A DNA stretch of 64,000 bases from Flavobacteriales bacterium (GTDB lineage: Bacteria > Bacteroidota > Bacteroidia > Flavobacteriales_F > PHOS-HE28). Below the pieces are notes generated by a model. That model saw only the letters and a list, made by a program, of their open reading frames with translations. It did not search any database and was not told the DNA's origin. The translations under genes and the position numbers were made by a program. The stretch spans positions 1,742,001-1,806,000 of the forward strand of contig CP065018.1 of the NCBI GenBank assembly GCA_016700415.1. Direction: 5' to 3'. Shown here one piece after another: positions 17,207 through 25,582 of this stretch (position 1 is its first letter; the number at the start of each line of letters is the position of its first letter).

Positions 17207-18970
17207 ATGAAGACCATGAACCTGTCACGGAACATAGGCCTGCTCGCCTGCACCGCCATCCTGCTCAGCAGCTGCCGGTTTGAACAGAGCACCTCCACGG
17301 GCTGGAATTACAACGACTCGAAGAACGGCGGCTTTGAAAAGGCTCCTTTCGAGGATCAGGAGACCGGCCCCGGACTGGTCTTGGTGGAGGGCGGACAATT
17401 CACCATGGGCCGTGTGGTGGACGAGCTCACCCACGACTGGAACAACATCCCCCGTACCGTCACCGTGTCCTCCTTCTATATCGACGAGACCGAGGTGACC
17501 AACCTGCACTGGTGCGAATACCTCTACTGGTTGAGCCGCGTGTACGGTGCCGACTATCCCGAGATCTACAAGAAGGCGCTGCCTGACACCTTGGTGTGGC
17601 GCAGCAAGCTCGCCTTTATGGAGCCCAAGGTGGAATACTACCTGCGCCATCCGGCCTACCGCGATTATCCGGTGGTAGGCGTGAACTGGCTGCAAGCGAG
17701 CGATTATTGCGCTTGGCGCGGCGACCGCGTCAATGAGGCGATCCTGATCCGCGAAGGCCTCTTCGAGCACTATCCCAACCAGATCAACGAGGACCACTTC
17801 ACCACGGACAGCTACTTGGCCGGACAGTACGAGAGCGGCAAGAAAGTGGACGGCGTGCAGGACTTCAACCCCAACGTCGACACACGTAACGTGCGCATGG
17901 AGGACGGCATCGTACTGCCCCGTTACAGGCTCCCGACCGAGGCTGAATGGGAGTTCGCGGCCTATGGCCTGGTGGGCAACACCGTGGACGAACGGATCGT
18001 GGAACGCCGCGTCTATCCATGGAACGGCCACTTTGTCCGTTACGATAACCGCAAGAAGGGCGGCACCTTCTTCGGCGACTTCCGCGGCAACTTCATGCGT
18101 GGCAAGGGTGACTACATGGGCGTAGCCAGCAGCCTCAACGACAATGCGGACATTACCGCGCCCGTGTTCAGCTACTGGCCGAACGACTACGGCCTCTATA
18201 ACATGGCCGGCAACGTGAGCGAATGGACCATGGACGTGTACCGCCCCCTGAGCTTCGAGGACGCGGACGGCCTGCAGCCTTTCCGTGGCAACGTTTTCAA
18301 GACCAAGGTGCTCAACAGTGACGGGGCCATCGCCGACAAATACGACAAGGTGATCTACGACATCAGCGGTGTGAAATATTGGCTCACCGAGTTCCAGACC
18401 AAGATGCAGGGGCGCGCATCCGAGGAGGAGGCCAAGCTGATCGACGACCTGATGGTGAAGATCGAACAGGCGGCGGACCTCTACAACCAGCGTAAGTCGG
18501 ATCCCGCCAACCAGCTCGTGCAGGACATGGTGGACATGATCAAGGCGCAGGACCTGGAGATCTGCCCCAAACTGCTCGCCGGCCTGAGCGAATACCAGGA
18601 GAGCCAACCTGGTGAGGTGAAGGAGCGCAGAGTGACGGTGGAAGAGAACATCGACCGGCGCAACTACCGTGAGTCGGACAACATTGATTACGTGGACGGC
18701 GACTTGGAGAGCAGCATCTATTACGAGGACGTGGAGCATGAGGGGAACCCCATGTATGATTGGGGCAAGACCACGCTGATCAACGACCACTCCCGTGTGT
18801 ACAAAGGTGCCAGCTGGGCGGACCGCATCTACTGGGCCAACCCCGGCACGCGCCGCTACCTCGATGAGCGCCAAAGCACCGCCACCATCGGCTTCCGTTG
18901 CGCGATGACCCGCGTGGGCAGCCCCGTGGGCTTAGGCGACGACAAGCGCCGGAGCAAGCTGAGCAAGTAG
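17207..18970 (+). CDS. gldJ: Gliding motility/type IX secretion lipoprotein GldJ
   Basis: GldJ is an outer-membrane lipoprotein required for gliding and for stability of GldK and the T9SS. The 587 residues begin with a lipoprotein signal whose lipobox is LLSSC (Cys23), then a sulfatase-modifying-factor (FGE-sulfatase) fold: LVLVEGGQFTMGR, SFYIDETEVTN, PVVGVNWLQASDYCAWRG, YRLPTEAEWEFAA, NMAGNVSEWTMDVY and the final RVYKGASWADR and IGFRCAM. A charged insert at about 410-520 separates the last two blocks, as in other GldJ proteins. It is downstream of the PorP/SprF gene and followed by a strong terminator. The order porV, porU, gldJ, murF is like that of Flavobacterium. Confidence 0.95.
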   Translation: MKTMNLSRNIGLLACTAILLSSCRFEQSTSTGWNYNDSKNGGFEKAPFEDQETGPGLVLVEGGQFTMGRVVDELTHDWNNIPRTVTVSSFYIDETEVTNLHWCEYLYWLSRVYGADYPEIYKKALPDTLVWRSKLAFMEPKVEYYLRHPAYRDYPVVGVNWLQASDYCAWRGDRVNEAILIREGLFEHYPNQINEDHFTTDSYLAGQYESGKKVDGVQDFNPNVDTRNVRMEDGIVLPRYRLPTEAEWEFAAYGLVGNTVDERIVERRVYPWNGHFVRYDNRKKGGTFFGDFRGNFMRGKGDYMGVASSLNDNADITAPVFSYWPNDYGLYNMAGNVSEWTMDVYRPLSFEDADGLQPFRGNVFKTKVLNSDGAIADKYDKVIYDISGVKYWLTEFQTKMQGRASEEEAKLIDDLMVKIEQAADLYNQRKSDPANQLVQDMVDMIKAQDLEICPKLLAGLSEYQESQPGEVKERRVTVEENIDRRNYRESDNIDYVDGDLESSIYYEDVEHEGNPMYDWGKTTLINDHSRVYKGASWADRIYWANPGTRRYLDERQSTATIGFRCAMTRVGSPVGLGDDKRRSKLSK

Positions 18971-18987
18971 TTTTTGACCAACTTCCG

Positions 18988-19026
18988 AAAGGCCCCGCAG
19001 CTTGAATGCTGGCGGGGCCTTTTCTT
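18988..19026 (+). terminator. Rho-independent terminator after gldJ
   Basis: The stem AAAGGCCCCGC pairs with GCGGGGCCTTTT across a 13-base loop and runs into a T-rich tract, 18 bases after the gldJ stop. Confidence 0.85.
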
Positions 19027-19164
19027 TGGGGTGTTCAGTTGTCAGTTGTTCGTTGTCAGTTGTCAGGCGTTGCCGCGCCATACTGTTGCAAGAAGTTGTC
19101 AGCAAATGCGGTCGGCAGCCGTCAGATCACCGATCAGCAATTAGAGTTCTCTGCGCCTCCGCGC

Positions 19165-19184
19165 CCTGCCTGCCGGCAGGCAGG
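19165..19184. repeat. 20-bp perfect palindrome upstream of murF
   Basis: CCTGCCTGCCGGCAGGCAGG is a perfect palindrome lying 28 bases before the murF ATG, next to words (CTCTGCGCCTCCGCG) of the intergenic element family found elsewhere in the window. A run of TTGTCAGTTG-like words fills 19030-19070. Confidence 0.6.
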
Positions 19185-19212
19185 TCCGCGGCCAATCTTC
19201 CGATCGTCACCC

Positions 19213-20505
19213 ATGTCCTCACTCCACACCCTCTTCCTCGCCTCCACCGGGGTCTGCACGGATACCCGCAAGCTCCTTTCCGGCAGCATCTTCTTTGCCC
19301 TGAGCGGACCGAACTTCAACGCCAATGCCTTTGCCTCAAAAGCTCTGGAAGGCGGCTGCTCCCATGCCGTGGTGGACGACCCCGCCGTGGCCGTGGACGC
19401 GCGCTACGTCCTGGTGCCTGACGTGCTGAAGGCCCTGCAGGATCTCGCCCTGGAGCACCGCCGCGCGCTGGACATCCCCGTGATCGCCATCACCGGAACC
19501 AACGGCAAGACCACCACCAAGGAATTGCTGCATGCTGTGCTGGATCCGGACCGTTCAACCTTGGCCACCGAGGGCAACCTCAACAACCACATCGGGGTGC
19601 CGCTCACCCTGCTGAAATTGAAGCCGGAGCACCGGATCGCCATAATCGAGATGGGCGCCAGCAAGCGCGGCGACATCGCTGAGCTCTGCACCATTGCCGA
19701 GCCCACGCACGGCCTCATCACCAACATCGGCAAAGCCCATCTGGAAGGTTTCGGCAGCCTTGAAGGCGTGGTGCGCACCAAGACCGAGCTCTACAACTGG
19801 CTCCGCACCCACGGCGGCATCGCCTTCGTGAACGGCGACGACCCGCTGCTGATGGCCGAAAGCGAAGGACTGGACCGCGTGACATACGGCGTAGGGCCAC
19901 ATTGTGACGTGCGCGGAGCTGCGGAAGAGGGCGAAAACCACTACCTGCATTTCATGTTCGAGGATGCCCAACGCGACGGCCGTTGGCACGGCGAAACACA
20001 GCTCGTGGGGAACTACAACCTCCACAATGCGCTCGCTGCCGTCTGCATCGGTCGCCATTTCGATGTGCTCGATGACCTGATCATCAACGCCATTGACGAA
20101 TACGTGCCCGCCAACAGCCGCTCCCAACTGAAAGACACCGGCCGCAATGAACTGGTGCTGGATGCCTATAACGCCAACCCCACCAGCATGGCCGCGGCCT
20201 TGGAGAATTTTAAGGGCCTGCGCAGCGACCGCAAAAAGCTCGTCATCCTCGGGGACATGCGGGAGCTCGGCGAGACAAGCCTAACAGAGCACGAGGCCAT
20301 CGTCAACCTCGTAAAAACGCTCGGACTGGACGCCATCCTCGTTGGCGAAGAATTCATGAAGGCCGCACCGGAAGTGCCCGTGCGCCGCTTTGCGAATGCC
20401 GCCGCCGCCGTGGAGGCTTTGAAAGCCGCCCACCCCAAAGACCTGTTGATCTTGGTGAAAGGATCAAGAGGCGTGAAACTGGAAGAAGTGGTCGGGGTGT
20501 TGTGA
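19213..20505 (+). CDS. murF: UDP-N-acetylmuramoyl-tripeptide--D-alanyl-D-alanine ligase
   Basis: MurF adds D-Ala-D-Ala to the UDP-MurNAc-tripeptide, the last cytoplasmic step of peptidoglycan precursor synthesis. The 430-residue protein shows the Mur ligase order: an N-terminal domain with CTDTRKLLSGSIFFAL, the ATP loop IAITGTNGKTTTKE (GTNGKT at 95-100), EMGASKRGDIAEL, TNIGKAHLEGFGS, the domain-3 motif VLDAYNANPTSM, and the C-terminal ILVKGSRGVKLE. The frame is open upstream to 19006, but that includes the gldJ terminator and repeat words, so the ATG at 19213 is the start. The gap before it holds repeats and no obvious gene. Confidence 0.96.
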   Translation: MSSLHTLFLASTGVCTDTRKLLSGSIFFALSGPNFNANAFASKALEGGCSHAVVDDPAVAVDARYVLVPDVLKALQDLALEHRRALDIPVIAITGTNGKTTTKELLHAVLDPDRSTLATEGNLNNHIGVPLTLLKLKPEHRIAIIEMGASKRGDIAELCTIAEPTHGLITNIGKAHLEGFGSLEGVVRTKTELYNWLRTHGGIAFVNGDDPLLMAESEGLDRVTYGVGPHCDVRGAAEEGENHYLHFMFEDAQRDGRWHGETQLVGNYNLHNALAAVCIGRHFDVLDDLIINAIDEYVPANSRSQLKDTGRNELVLDAYNANPTSMAAALENFKGLRSDRKKLVILGDMRELGETSLTEHEAIVNLVKTLGLDAILVGEEFMKAAPEVPVRRFANAAAAVEALKAAHPKDLLILVKGSRGVKLEEVVGVL

Positions 20506-20672
20506 GCGCGAGGTTAGCGGGAGGTACGCTGATCGTTATGATCAGTGATGACCTGATCCACTTTTCAGGGGTTCCCACAGGGTCATCGTCTTCGAGACCC
20601 TGTTTTGGAACCATCTTAAACCCATATACCCCTATTTTCTTATATTGGTACCCATATCCAACTCGCGTGCCG

Positions 20673-20918
20673 ATGAAAACGACCATTGAACTTCCGGAAG
20701 CCCTTTTCGACAGGGCAAAGCGATATGCACGTGCCCACAAGACCACATTGAAGGCGTTGATCGAACAGGGCTTACGGCTTAAGCTCGCGGAAAAAAAGGA
20801 TACGGCCACATTCAAACTGCGCGATGCCAGTGTGGCGGGTAAAGGACTATCTCCCGAATACAGGGATGCATCCTGGGAGCAGCTTCGCGATGCACTTTAC
20901 AACGGCCGGGGTGCATGA
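20673..20918 (+). CDS. vapB: VapB-type antitoxin
   Basis: An 81-residue protein opening MKTTIELPEALFDRAKRYA, a ribbon-helix-helix DNA-binding half, then a short acidic/aromatic tail (SPEYRDASWEQLRDALY) that would wrap around the toxin. It overlaps the next gene in an ATGA arrangement, typical of type II modules where both are cotranslated and the antitoxin represses the operon. The open frame begins at 20502, but the region before 20673 lacks protein character and contains TATATTGGTACC, a possible promoter/operator. Confidence 0.85.
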   Translation: MKTTIELPEALFDRAKRYARAHKTTLKALIEQGLRLKLAEKKDTATFKLRDASVAGKGLSPEYRDASWEQLRDALYNGRGA

Positions 20919-21355
20919 TCGCGGTCGATACCAACCTGCTCGTTTACGCACATCGCAGGGATTCCCCATTCCACAAAATTGCTTTCCGTGTGTTGATCGG
21001 GCTAGCTGAAGGCCGCTCACCTTGGGCTATTCCGTGGCCCTGTTTGCACGAATTCCATGGCATAGTCACCCATCCTCGCATCTATACGCCACCAACGGAC
21101 CTTGACCGTTCCGTAGCCCAGTTGGATGCTTGGACGGCTTCGCCAACACTCCAATTGATCGGGGAAAACGATCTGTACTGGCCAACTCTACGCGACCTGC
21201 TTACCAAGGCGCGCATTGTAGGCCCCATGGTGCATGACGCGCGGATAGCCGCCTTGTGTATTTGCCACGGGGTTCAAGAACTCTGGTCGGCAGATCGCGA
21301 TTTTGGCCGTTTTCCTCAACTTCAGGTCCGTAACCCCTTGATAAGTGACACATAG
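20915..21355 (+). CDS. vapC: VapC-type PIN-domain ribonuclease toxin
   Basis: A 146-residue PIN-domain protein. The acidic residues expected at the active site are visible: Asp5 in MIAVDTNLLVYAHR, the Glu of PCLHEFHGIVTHP, and the pair in MVHDARIAAL and SADRDFGRF. VapC toxins cut tRNA or rRNA; which RNA is cut cannot be told from the sequence. It is coupled to vapB and lies 146 bases upstream of the recombinase of the cassette array, where it could help keep the region in the population (inference). Confidence 0.88.
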   Translation: MIAVDTNLLVYAHRRDSPFHKIAFRVLIGLAEGRSPWAIPWPCLHEFHGIVTHPRIYTPPTDLDRSVAQLDAWTASPTLQLIGENDLYWPTLRDLLTKARIVGPMVHDARIAALCICHGVQELWSADRDFGRFPQLQVRNPLISDT

Positions 21356-21501
21356 CGGGCCTTTACGGGTTCTGCGACTTTGTTTCCACCGCGGGCCTTT
21401 CGGCAGCCCGTAGAGTGCATGCTAAAATTTTTCTCGCACAGGTCTCCGCCTCGGGAACATGAGCTAACAAGATGAATTGCCCTGTTTATCTTGTGTGCAT
21501 C

Positions 21502-22680
21502 ATGCCTGACGAAAAGGTCGTCGAACGGAAGACCGTGACCCTGGAAGCGCTGGACCACAACGGTCAGCGCCGGATCGCCTTACGTTTTCCATATGATCTC
21601 GAGTTGATCGCCATCGCCAAGACGATCGGTGGCCAATGGAGCCAGAACCAGAAGTGCTGGCATGTAGAAAATGGCAGCACGAGCATGAAGGCCATTTTCG
21701 CAGCGTACAAAGGATCGGCATGGGTCAATGCGGATGCGCTGTTCACGAAGAAGGAAAGCACGCATCGAACTTCAGGAAAACAGATCGCTGGCGCTCCGGC
21801 CAGCAAAGTGCCACGAACACCTGAGGTGCCGTTGAAGGCCACCCAAACGGAAGCGCTGCAACGCATGCAGCAAAAATTGGAGATCGCCCGGTACAGCCCC
21901 CAAACCATCAAGACCTACCTGAGCGCGACCAAGAACCTCTTCGTGCATTTTTCGGACAAGCATCCCAACGACATCCGTACCGTGGACATCGAGCGCTACC
22001 AGTATTACATGGCCTCTGAACGCAAGGTGAGCAACAGCACTTTGAACCAGGTGGTGAACGCCGTGCGGTATTACTATAAGGATGTGCTCGGCGATGCGCA
22101 ACGCGTGAAGTTCATTGAGCGTCCACGTCGCGAACGCAAATTGCCCAGCGTGCTGAGCGAAGAAGAGGTGGCCGCACTGCTGAAGGCTGTGGACAACCTC
22201 AAGCACCGCTGCATCCTGATGTTGATCTACTCGGCCGGTCTCCGGCTGGGTGAGTTGCTGGCTTTGGAGCGGACGGACATCATCCCCGAACGCAAGCAAG
22301 TGCTTATCCGCGGAGGTAAAGGCGGCAAGGACCGTGTATCACTGCTGAGCGACAGGATACTTACCCAACTGACCCAATATCTCGAAGCCTACACACCAAG
22401 CACCTTCCTGTTCGAAAGTCCGGATGGCGGCATGTATTCGGCCACGAGCGTGCAAATGGTCTTCAGGCGGGCGTTGAAGAAGGCAGGCATCACCGCTCCG
22501 GCCACGGTCCACACCCTCCGCCACTCCTTTGCGACACACCTTTTGGAGAATGGAACGGACCTACGCTATATTCAAACGCTCTTAGGGCACAGTTCAAGTA
22601 AAACCACCGAGATCTACACGCATGTTAGCACCAAGGCCATTGGCAAGATCCGAAGCCCTTTGGACAACTTGGACCTGTGA
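21502..22680 (+). CDS. Tyrosine recombinase adjacent to the cassette array (XerC/D-like, integron-integrase-like)
   Basis: A 392-residue site-specific recombinase. An N-terminal extension (about 1-105, with RIALRFPYDLELIAIAKTIGGQWS) precedes a SAM-like core-binding domain (about 110-205) and a catalytic domain with the complete active site: Arg248 in SAGLRLGE, His337/Arg340 in HTLRHSFATHL, His363 in LGHSS and nucleophile Tyr372 in EIYTHVS. The last residues, IRSPLDNLDL, resemble the end of IntI proteins, but only about 59 residues separate the KDRV patch from HTLRHS, whereas IntI1-like enzymes have about 100; the IntI-specific insertion is absent. An alternative ATG lies at 21472; TATCTTGTG at 21487-21495 favours 21502. 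It reads toward the array, opposite to classical integrons. Confidence 0.9.
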   Translation: MPDEKVVERKTVTLEALDHNGQRRIALRFPYDLELIAIAKTIGGQWSQNQKCWHVENGSTSMKAIFAAYKGSAWVNADALFTKKESTHRTSGKQIAGAPASKVPRTPEVPLKATQTEALQRMQQKLEIARYSPQTIKTYLSATKNLFVHFSDKHPNDIRTVDIERYQYYMASERKVSNSTLNQVVNAVRYYYKDVLGDAQRVKFIERPRRERKLPSVLSEEEVAALLKAVDNLKHRCILMLIYSAGLRLGELLALERTDIIPERKQVLIRGGKGGKDRVSLLSDRILTQLTQYLEAYTPSTFLFESPDGGMYSATSVQMVFRRALKKAGITAPATVHTLRHSFATHLLENGTDLRYIQTLLGHSSSKTTEIYTHVSTKAIGKIRSPLDNLDL

Positions 22681-22786
22681 GGGGTCTATGTTGCTTTACC
22701 CTCCCCAATAGTGAGATAGACAACACTCCCCCTCACAAACTGATGGTGAAATAAACCACATATAGCGTCTACCCACTAGTTAGCGG
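22681..22786 (+). other. Candidate attI-like primary insertion site
   Basis: This is the 99-base gap between the recombinase stop and the first cassette, ending in the core GTTAGCGG (22779-22786). The first cassette would begin with the T at 22780, as for G/TTRRRY cleavage in integrons. The gap has no paired arms like those of the downstream attC-like sites, as expected of an attI rather than an attC. The assignment is inferred from position. Confidence 0.55.
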
Positions 22787-22835
22787 TCATTGTAAACGAC
22801 ACCGTAGAAAATAGAAATCTTAAACAAAAATAGAA

Positions 22836-23704
22836 ATGGACAAAAAAAGCATTGGACAAAAATTTTTATTTCCCACTAACTAAAATAATCATTGGACTTA
22901 TTGTCTGTGGTGTAATTGTTAGCGTAGGACAATTATTAGTAGGTAAACTGTTAAACTTAACGGAATTAGATAAGGATATAAAAAACTTAATAAATGGAAT
23001 AGTGGTTGCAATTCTTGCATTAGTTTCGTATGTAACATTATATAAATTTTACGAAAAAAAGAGAAATTAAAAGAATTGTCAAAAAATGGACTTTTCAAAA
23101 GTGTGACAATAGGAATTATTTTAGGTGTTTTACTACAATGATTGACAATACTTGTTAGTTATTTAAAAGGTGGTTATTCAATTGTTTCAATAAACCCAAT
23201 TCTTTTTTAGTCCCACCATTTGCAATGGCTTTTACTTCTGCAATTTTCGAAGAAATTTTAATGAGAGGTATAGTATTTAGAATAACAGAAGAGAAATTAG
23301 GAAGTTATTTTGCATTATTTATATCCGCAATTTTATTTGGAGCAATGCACCTTGGAAACCCTAATAGTTCATTAACAGCTGCACTTGGACTTGCAATACA
23401 AGCAGGACTTTTATTAGCATCTGCCTATATTTATTCCAGAAATTTATGGTTTCCAATTGCAATTCACTTTGCTTGGAATTTTACACAATCTGCAATATTC
23501 GGAGCAAATGTTTCCGGTAATTCAATTTCAAAAACATTAATTACTTCTAAAATAGAAGGAGCAGAATGGTTTACAGGTGGACAATTTGGACCAGAAGGTT
23601 CAATTCAAGCAACAGTTTTTTGTTTCATTGTGACAATAATTCTATTGATTTTGAGCCATAAAGAAGGAAAAATAATAGCACCATATTGGAAAGGAAAATC
23701 ATAA
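22836..23704 (+). pseudogene. Cassette 1: broken CPBP-family intramembrane metalloprotease
   Basis: Three reading frames together spell a CPBP (CAAX/bacteriocin-processing) membrane protease. An N-terminal part starts at the ATG at 22836, shifts frame in an A-run near 22842-22848 and continues to 23070. A middle part in another frame contains a TGA and a TAG. The C-terminal part (23225-23704) has the catalytic motifs EEILMRG, ILFGAMHL and HFAWNF. At least two frameshifts and two stops show that it is dead, although the C-terminal half is intact over 159 residues. It is AT-rich, unlike the flanking chromosome, and lies in the cassette spanning 22780-23847. Confidence 0.8.
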
Positions 23705-23719
23705 CTAAAAAACAACGAA

Positions 23720-23854
23720 CCGCTAACATGGGTTTGGCAAAAGTGGGGCTGAAGTGCTAAATTGAACATTTGTACTTTCTATTAGCTTTTGTGCTAAATT
23801 TGAACTTTGGTACTTTTTAATCCCCACCTTCGCCAAGCCCAAAAACGTTATGGC
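23720..23854 (+). other. attC-like site 1
   Basis: The R'' box CCGCTAAC (23720-23727) and R' core GTTATGGC (23847-23854) bracket 135 bp with paired arms GGGTTTGGC/GCCAAGCCC and GTGGGG/CCCCAC. The R'' is exactly complementary to the first nine bases of its own cassette (GTTAGCGGT at 22779). Confidence 0.85.
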
Positions 23855-23871
23855 AACTCTAAAAACACACA

Positions 23872-24609
23872 GTGAACAAGACAACTTCCATATTGACACT
23901 AATACTTCAAATGACTTTGACATTTGTTGCAACTTCACTTTTGACAAGTTGCAACAATAACAATTTGACAAGCATTCCGACAACCCGAGTAGACACTATA
24001 AACACTCAAGCAAGACGATTTTTCACTTTTACACCTATTACAGCAGACGAATTTCAAAAAGAGTTTAAAAACAATTACAACGCACCTTTCTTAACTGGCA
24101 TTGTCGACACATCAAAACTTGAAAAAGCATTTGCATCTATTGAAAAGACTTACAATGACAGCGAAAAAGAACTTGCGGGCCACGAATTGTGTAAATCGCC
24201 AAGATGCCTTACTTCCTTTAAAGCTTATTATCCTTCGTTTGACTTGTATTTGTTTGAAATATTAGACTATCATTACGCAAAAGCAAGTTTTGTATATGCG
24301 AGCACAAACGAAATGGCATCGGGACATCAAAGATTTAGAGGCGACTATGGCATAATGTCAAAAGACGGACTTTGGGTTGGTTTGGAAAGAGGTGATTGCG
24401 ACAATTACCTTCAAATTGAAATTTGTAAATCTTCAAAAAATGGTGTGTGGTCTATTTTTACATTTGACTTTAATTCTATTGACATTAACGAGGAAATTAA
24501 GAACGCAATATTTTGGGCTGACAAAAACACGATTTACATTGCTACTAAAGAATACGACAAAAATGACAAAGTTTTATCACTGTATTACGCATTTAAATTT
24601 GACTATTAA
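23872..24609 (+). CDS. Cassette 2: unrecognised lipoprotein
   Basis: A 245-residue product with a GTG start. It has a lipoprotein signal ending LLTSC, so it should be anchored to a membrane by an N-terminal lipid, followed by Asn/Thr-rich sequence and a globular domain with no motif I recognise. AT-rich codon use contrasts sharply with the chromosome. The start lies only 24 bases after the cassette boundary, as is usual in integron cassettes, with no visible promoter of its own. Function unknown. Confidence 0.75.
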   Translation: MNKTTSILTLILQMTLTFVATSLLTSCNNNNLTSIPTTRVDTINTQARRFFTFTPITADEFQKEFKNNYNAPFLTGIVDTSKLEKAFASIEKTYNDSEKELAGHELCKSPRCLTSFKAYYPSFDLYLFEILDYHYAKASFVYASTNEMASGHQRFRGDYGIMSKDGLWVGLERGDCDNYLQIEICKSSKNGVWSIFTFDFNSIDINEEIKNAIFWADKNTIYIATKEYDKNDKVLSLYYAFKFDY

Positions 24610-24625
24610 CTTGACAAAAAGAGCA

Positions 24626-24761
24626 GCCTATAACAGAACCTACAAGAAATTGGCGGTTCAGTGGTTAAATGAAGCTTTGTGCTTCGTATCAAGTTTTGTA
24701 GTGGCAGACAGTTTTGTGCTTCGAAATCGCCAACTTCTTAAACCCGCAAACCGTCATAGGC
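24626..24761 (+). other. attC-like site 2
   Basis: R'' GCCTATAAC (24626-24634) and R' GTCATAGGC (24753-24761) are complementary to each other at eight of nine positions, with inner arms AAGAAATTGGCG/CGCCAACTTCTT. Total 136 bp. Its R'' matches the start of cassette 2 (GTTATGGC) only with one extra base, so this site is more diverged than the others. Confidence 0.75.
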
Positions 24762-24768
24762 AAATAAA

Positions 24769-25386
24769 ATGAGACACTGTATTTACATAGCGACACTACT
24801 TCTTTGGACGACTTTTTCGTTTGGACAAACTGTGCAACGCCAGAAGGGTGAAACCGCAGTTCAATTTGCGACAAGGTTTAAACCCGACAGTTCTATTTTG
24901 ACTTACAAAGTCGTAGAGACAAAGTGGAACGCTTTTCCTGTTATACTCGCGTTCTACGACCAGATTTATAAATTATCAGACGACCAACAAACCTATCATC
25001 GCATTGTTGCGACAATTTATTTTGAACTTAGCAACTATCGTTATAGCAAAGACCCCATTGGCACAATTGACACTGAAGGTGGCGACCCGACTATTGAAGC
25101 AGCGTTTTTTGCTAATGCTAACACCGGACTGGCAACAGAACTAATTATTGTTGCATCTTGGGAACAGCGACATTATGAGGTTGACGGGACACTCTACGGG
25201 ACTTTTGTATATGAGCATTCAACTGCAAACGGACGGTTTAATGCAAAATTTCTAAAAGACATTAGCGAAAAACTGGACGGTGGTTGTGAATGTAGTTGGA
25301 GTGACGGGACAAGTAAGAAAGCAAAATTTAAAACAGAGGCGGACATAAAAGCAGAACTAATACGACTTGGCTACCAACAACAATGA
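24769..25386 (+). CDS. Cassette 3: unrecognised secreted protein
   Basis: A 205-residue protein starting eight bases after the R' core of site 2. The first 19 residues (MRHCIYIATLLLWTTFSFG) form a signal peptide. The mature part is mixed alpha/beta in appearance, with a Cys pair in GGCECSW near the C-terminus, and no family I recognise. It is AT-rich. The very short distance between cassette boundary and ATG suggests translation from a message started upstream or from a promoter within the preceding site. Confidence 0.72.
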   Translation: MRHCIYIATLLLWTTFSFGQTVQRQKGETAVQFATRFKPDSSILTYKVVETKWNAFPVILAFYDQIYKLSDDQQTYHRIVATIYFELSNYRYSKDPIGTIDTEGGDPTIEAAFFANANTGLATELIIVASWEQRHYEVDGTLYGTFVYEHSTANGRFNAKFLKDISEKLDGGCECSWSDGTSKKAKFKTEADIKAELIRLGYQQQ

Positions 25387-25430
25387 CACATTATTTTGAC
25401 ACAATATGACTTCGGACAAGTAGCTTGGCT

Positions 25431-25565
25431 GCCCATAAACAAGGGGTTTTCGATAGCGGGGGTTCCGTGCTCCGCAGACACATTTGAGCAAAGTGGAAGT
25501 TCAGTTCTCCACATGAAGTTTTGTGCTAAAACTCCCACCATTGCAAACCCCCGGTCCGTTAGCGG
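25431..25565 (+). other. attC-like site 3
   Basis: A weak R'' GCCCATAAAC (25431-25440) and a standard R' GTTAGCGG (25558-25565) enclose 135 bp. The inner arms GGGGTTTTCGATAGCGGGGG and CTCCCACCATTGCAAACCCC pair with a few mismatches. The central part shares words such as GCAGACA and TTTTGTGCTAAAA with sites 4 and 5. Confidence 0.75.
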
Positions 25566-25582
25566 TAATTGTAACGACACAC

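Noticed and set aside
17225..18874. 549-codon open frame on the minus strand opposite gldJ
   Set aside because: It is the His/Val-rich antisense shadow of a clearly conserved gene in a GC-rich genome; no motif, promoter or family match.
23130..23230. UGA recoding (genetic code 4/25) to rescue the cassette 1 protein
   Set aside because: A TAG and frameshifts are also present, and TGA is used as a normal stop by many genes in the window (murF, crtI, crtB).
24377..24772. 131-codon frame overlapping cassette 2 and attC-like site 2
   Set aside because: It runs out of frame through the cassette 2 gene and across the recombination site; no coding character.
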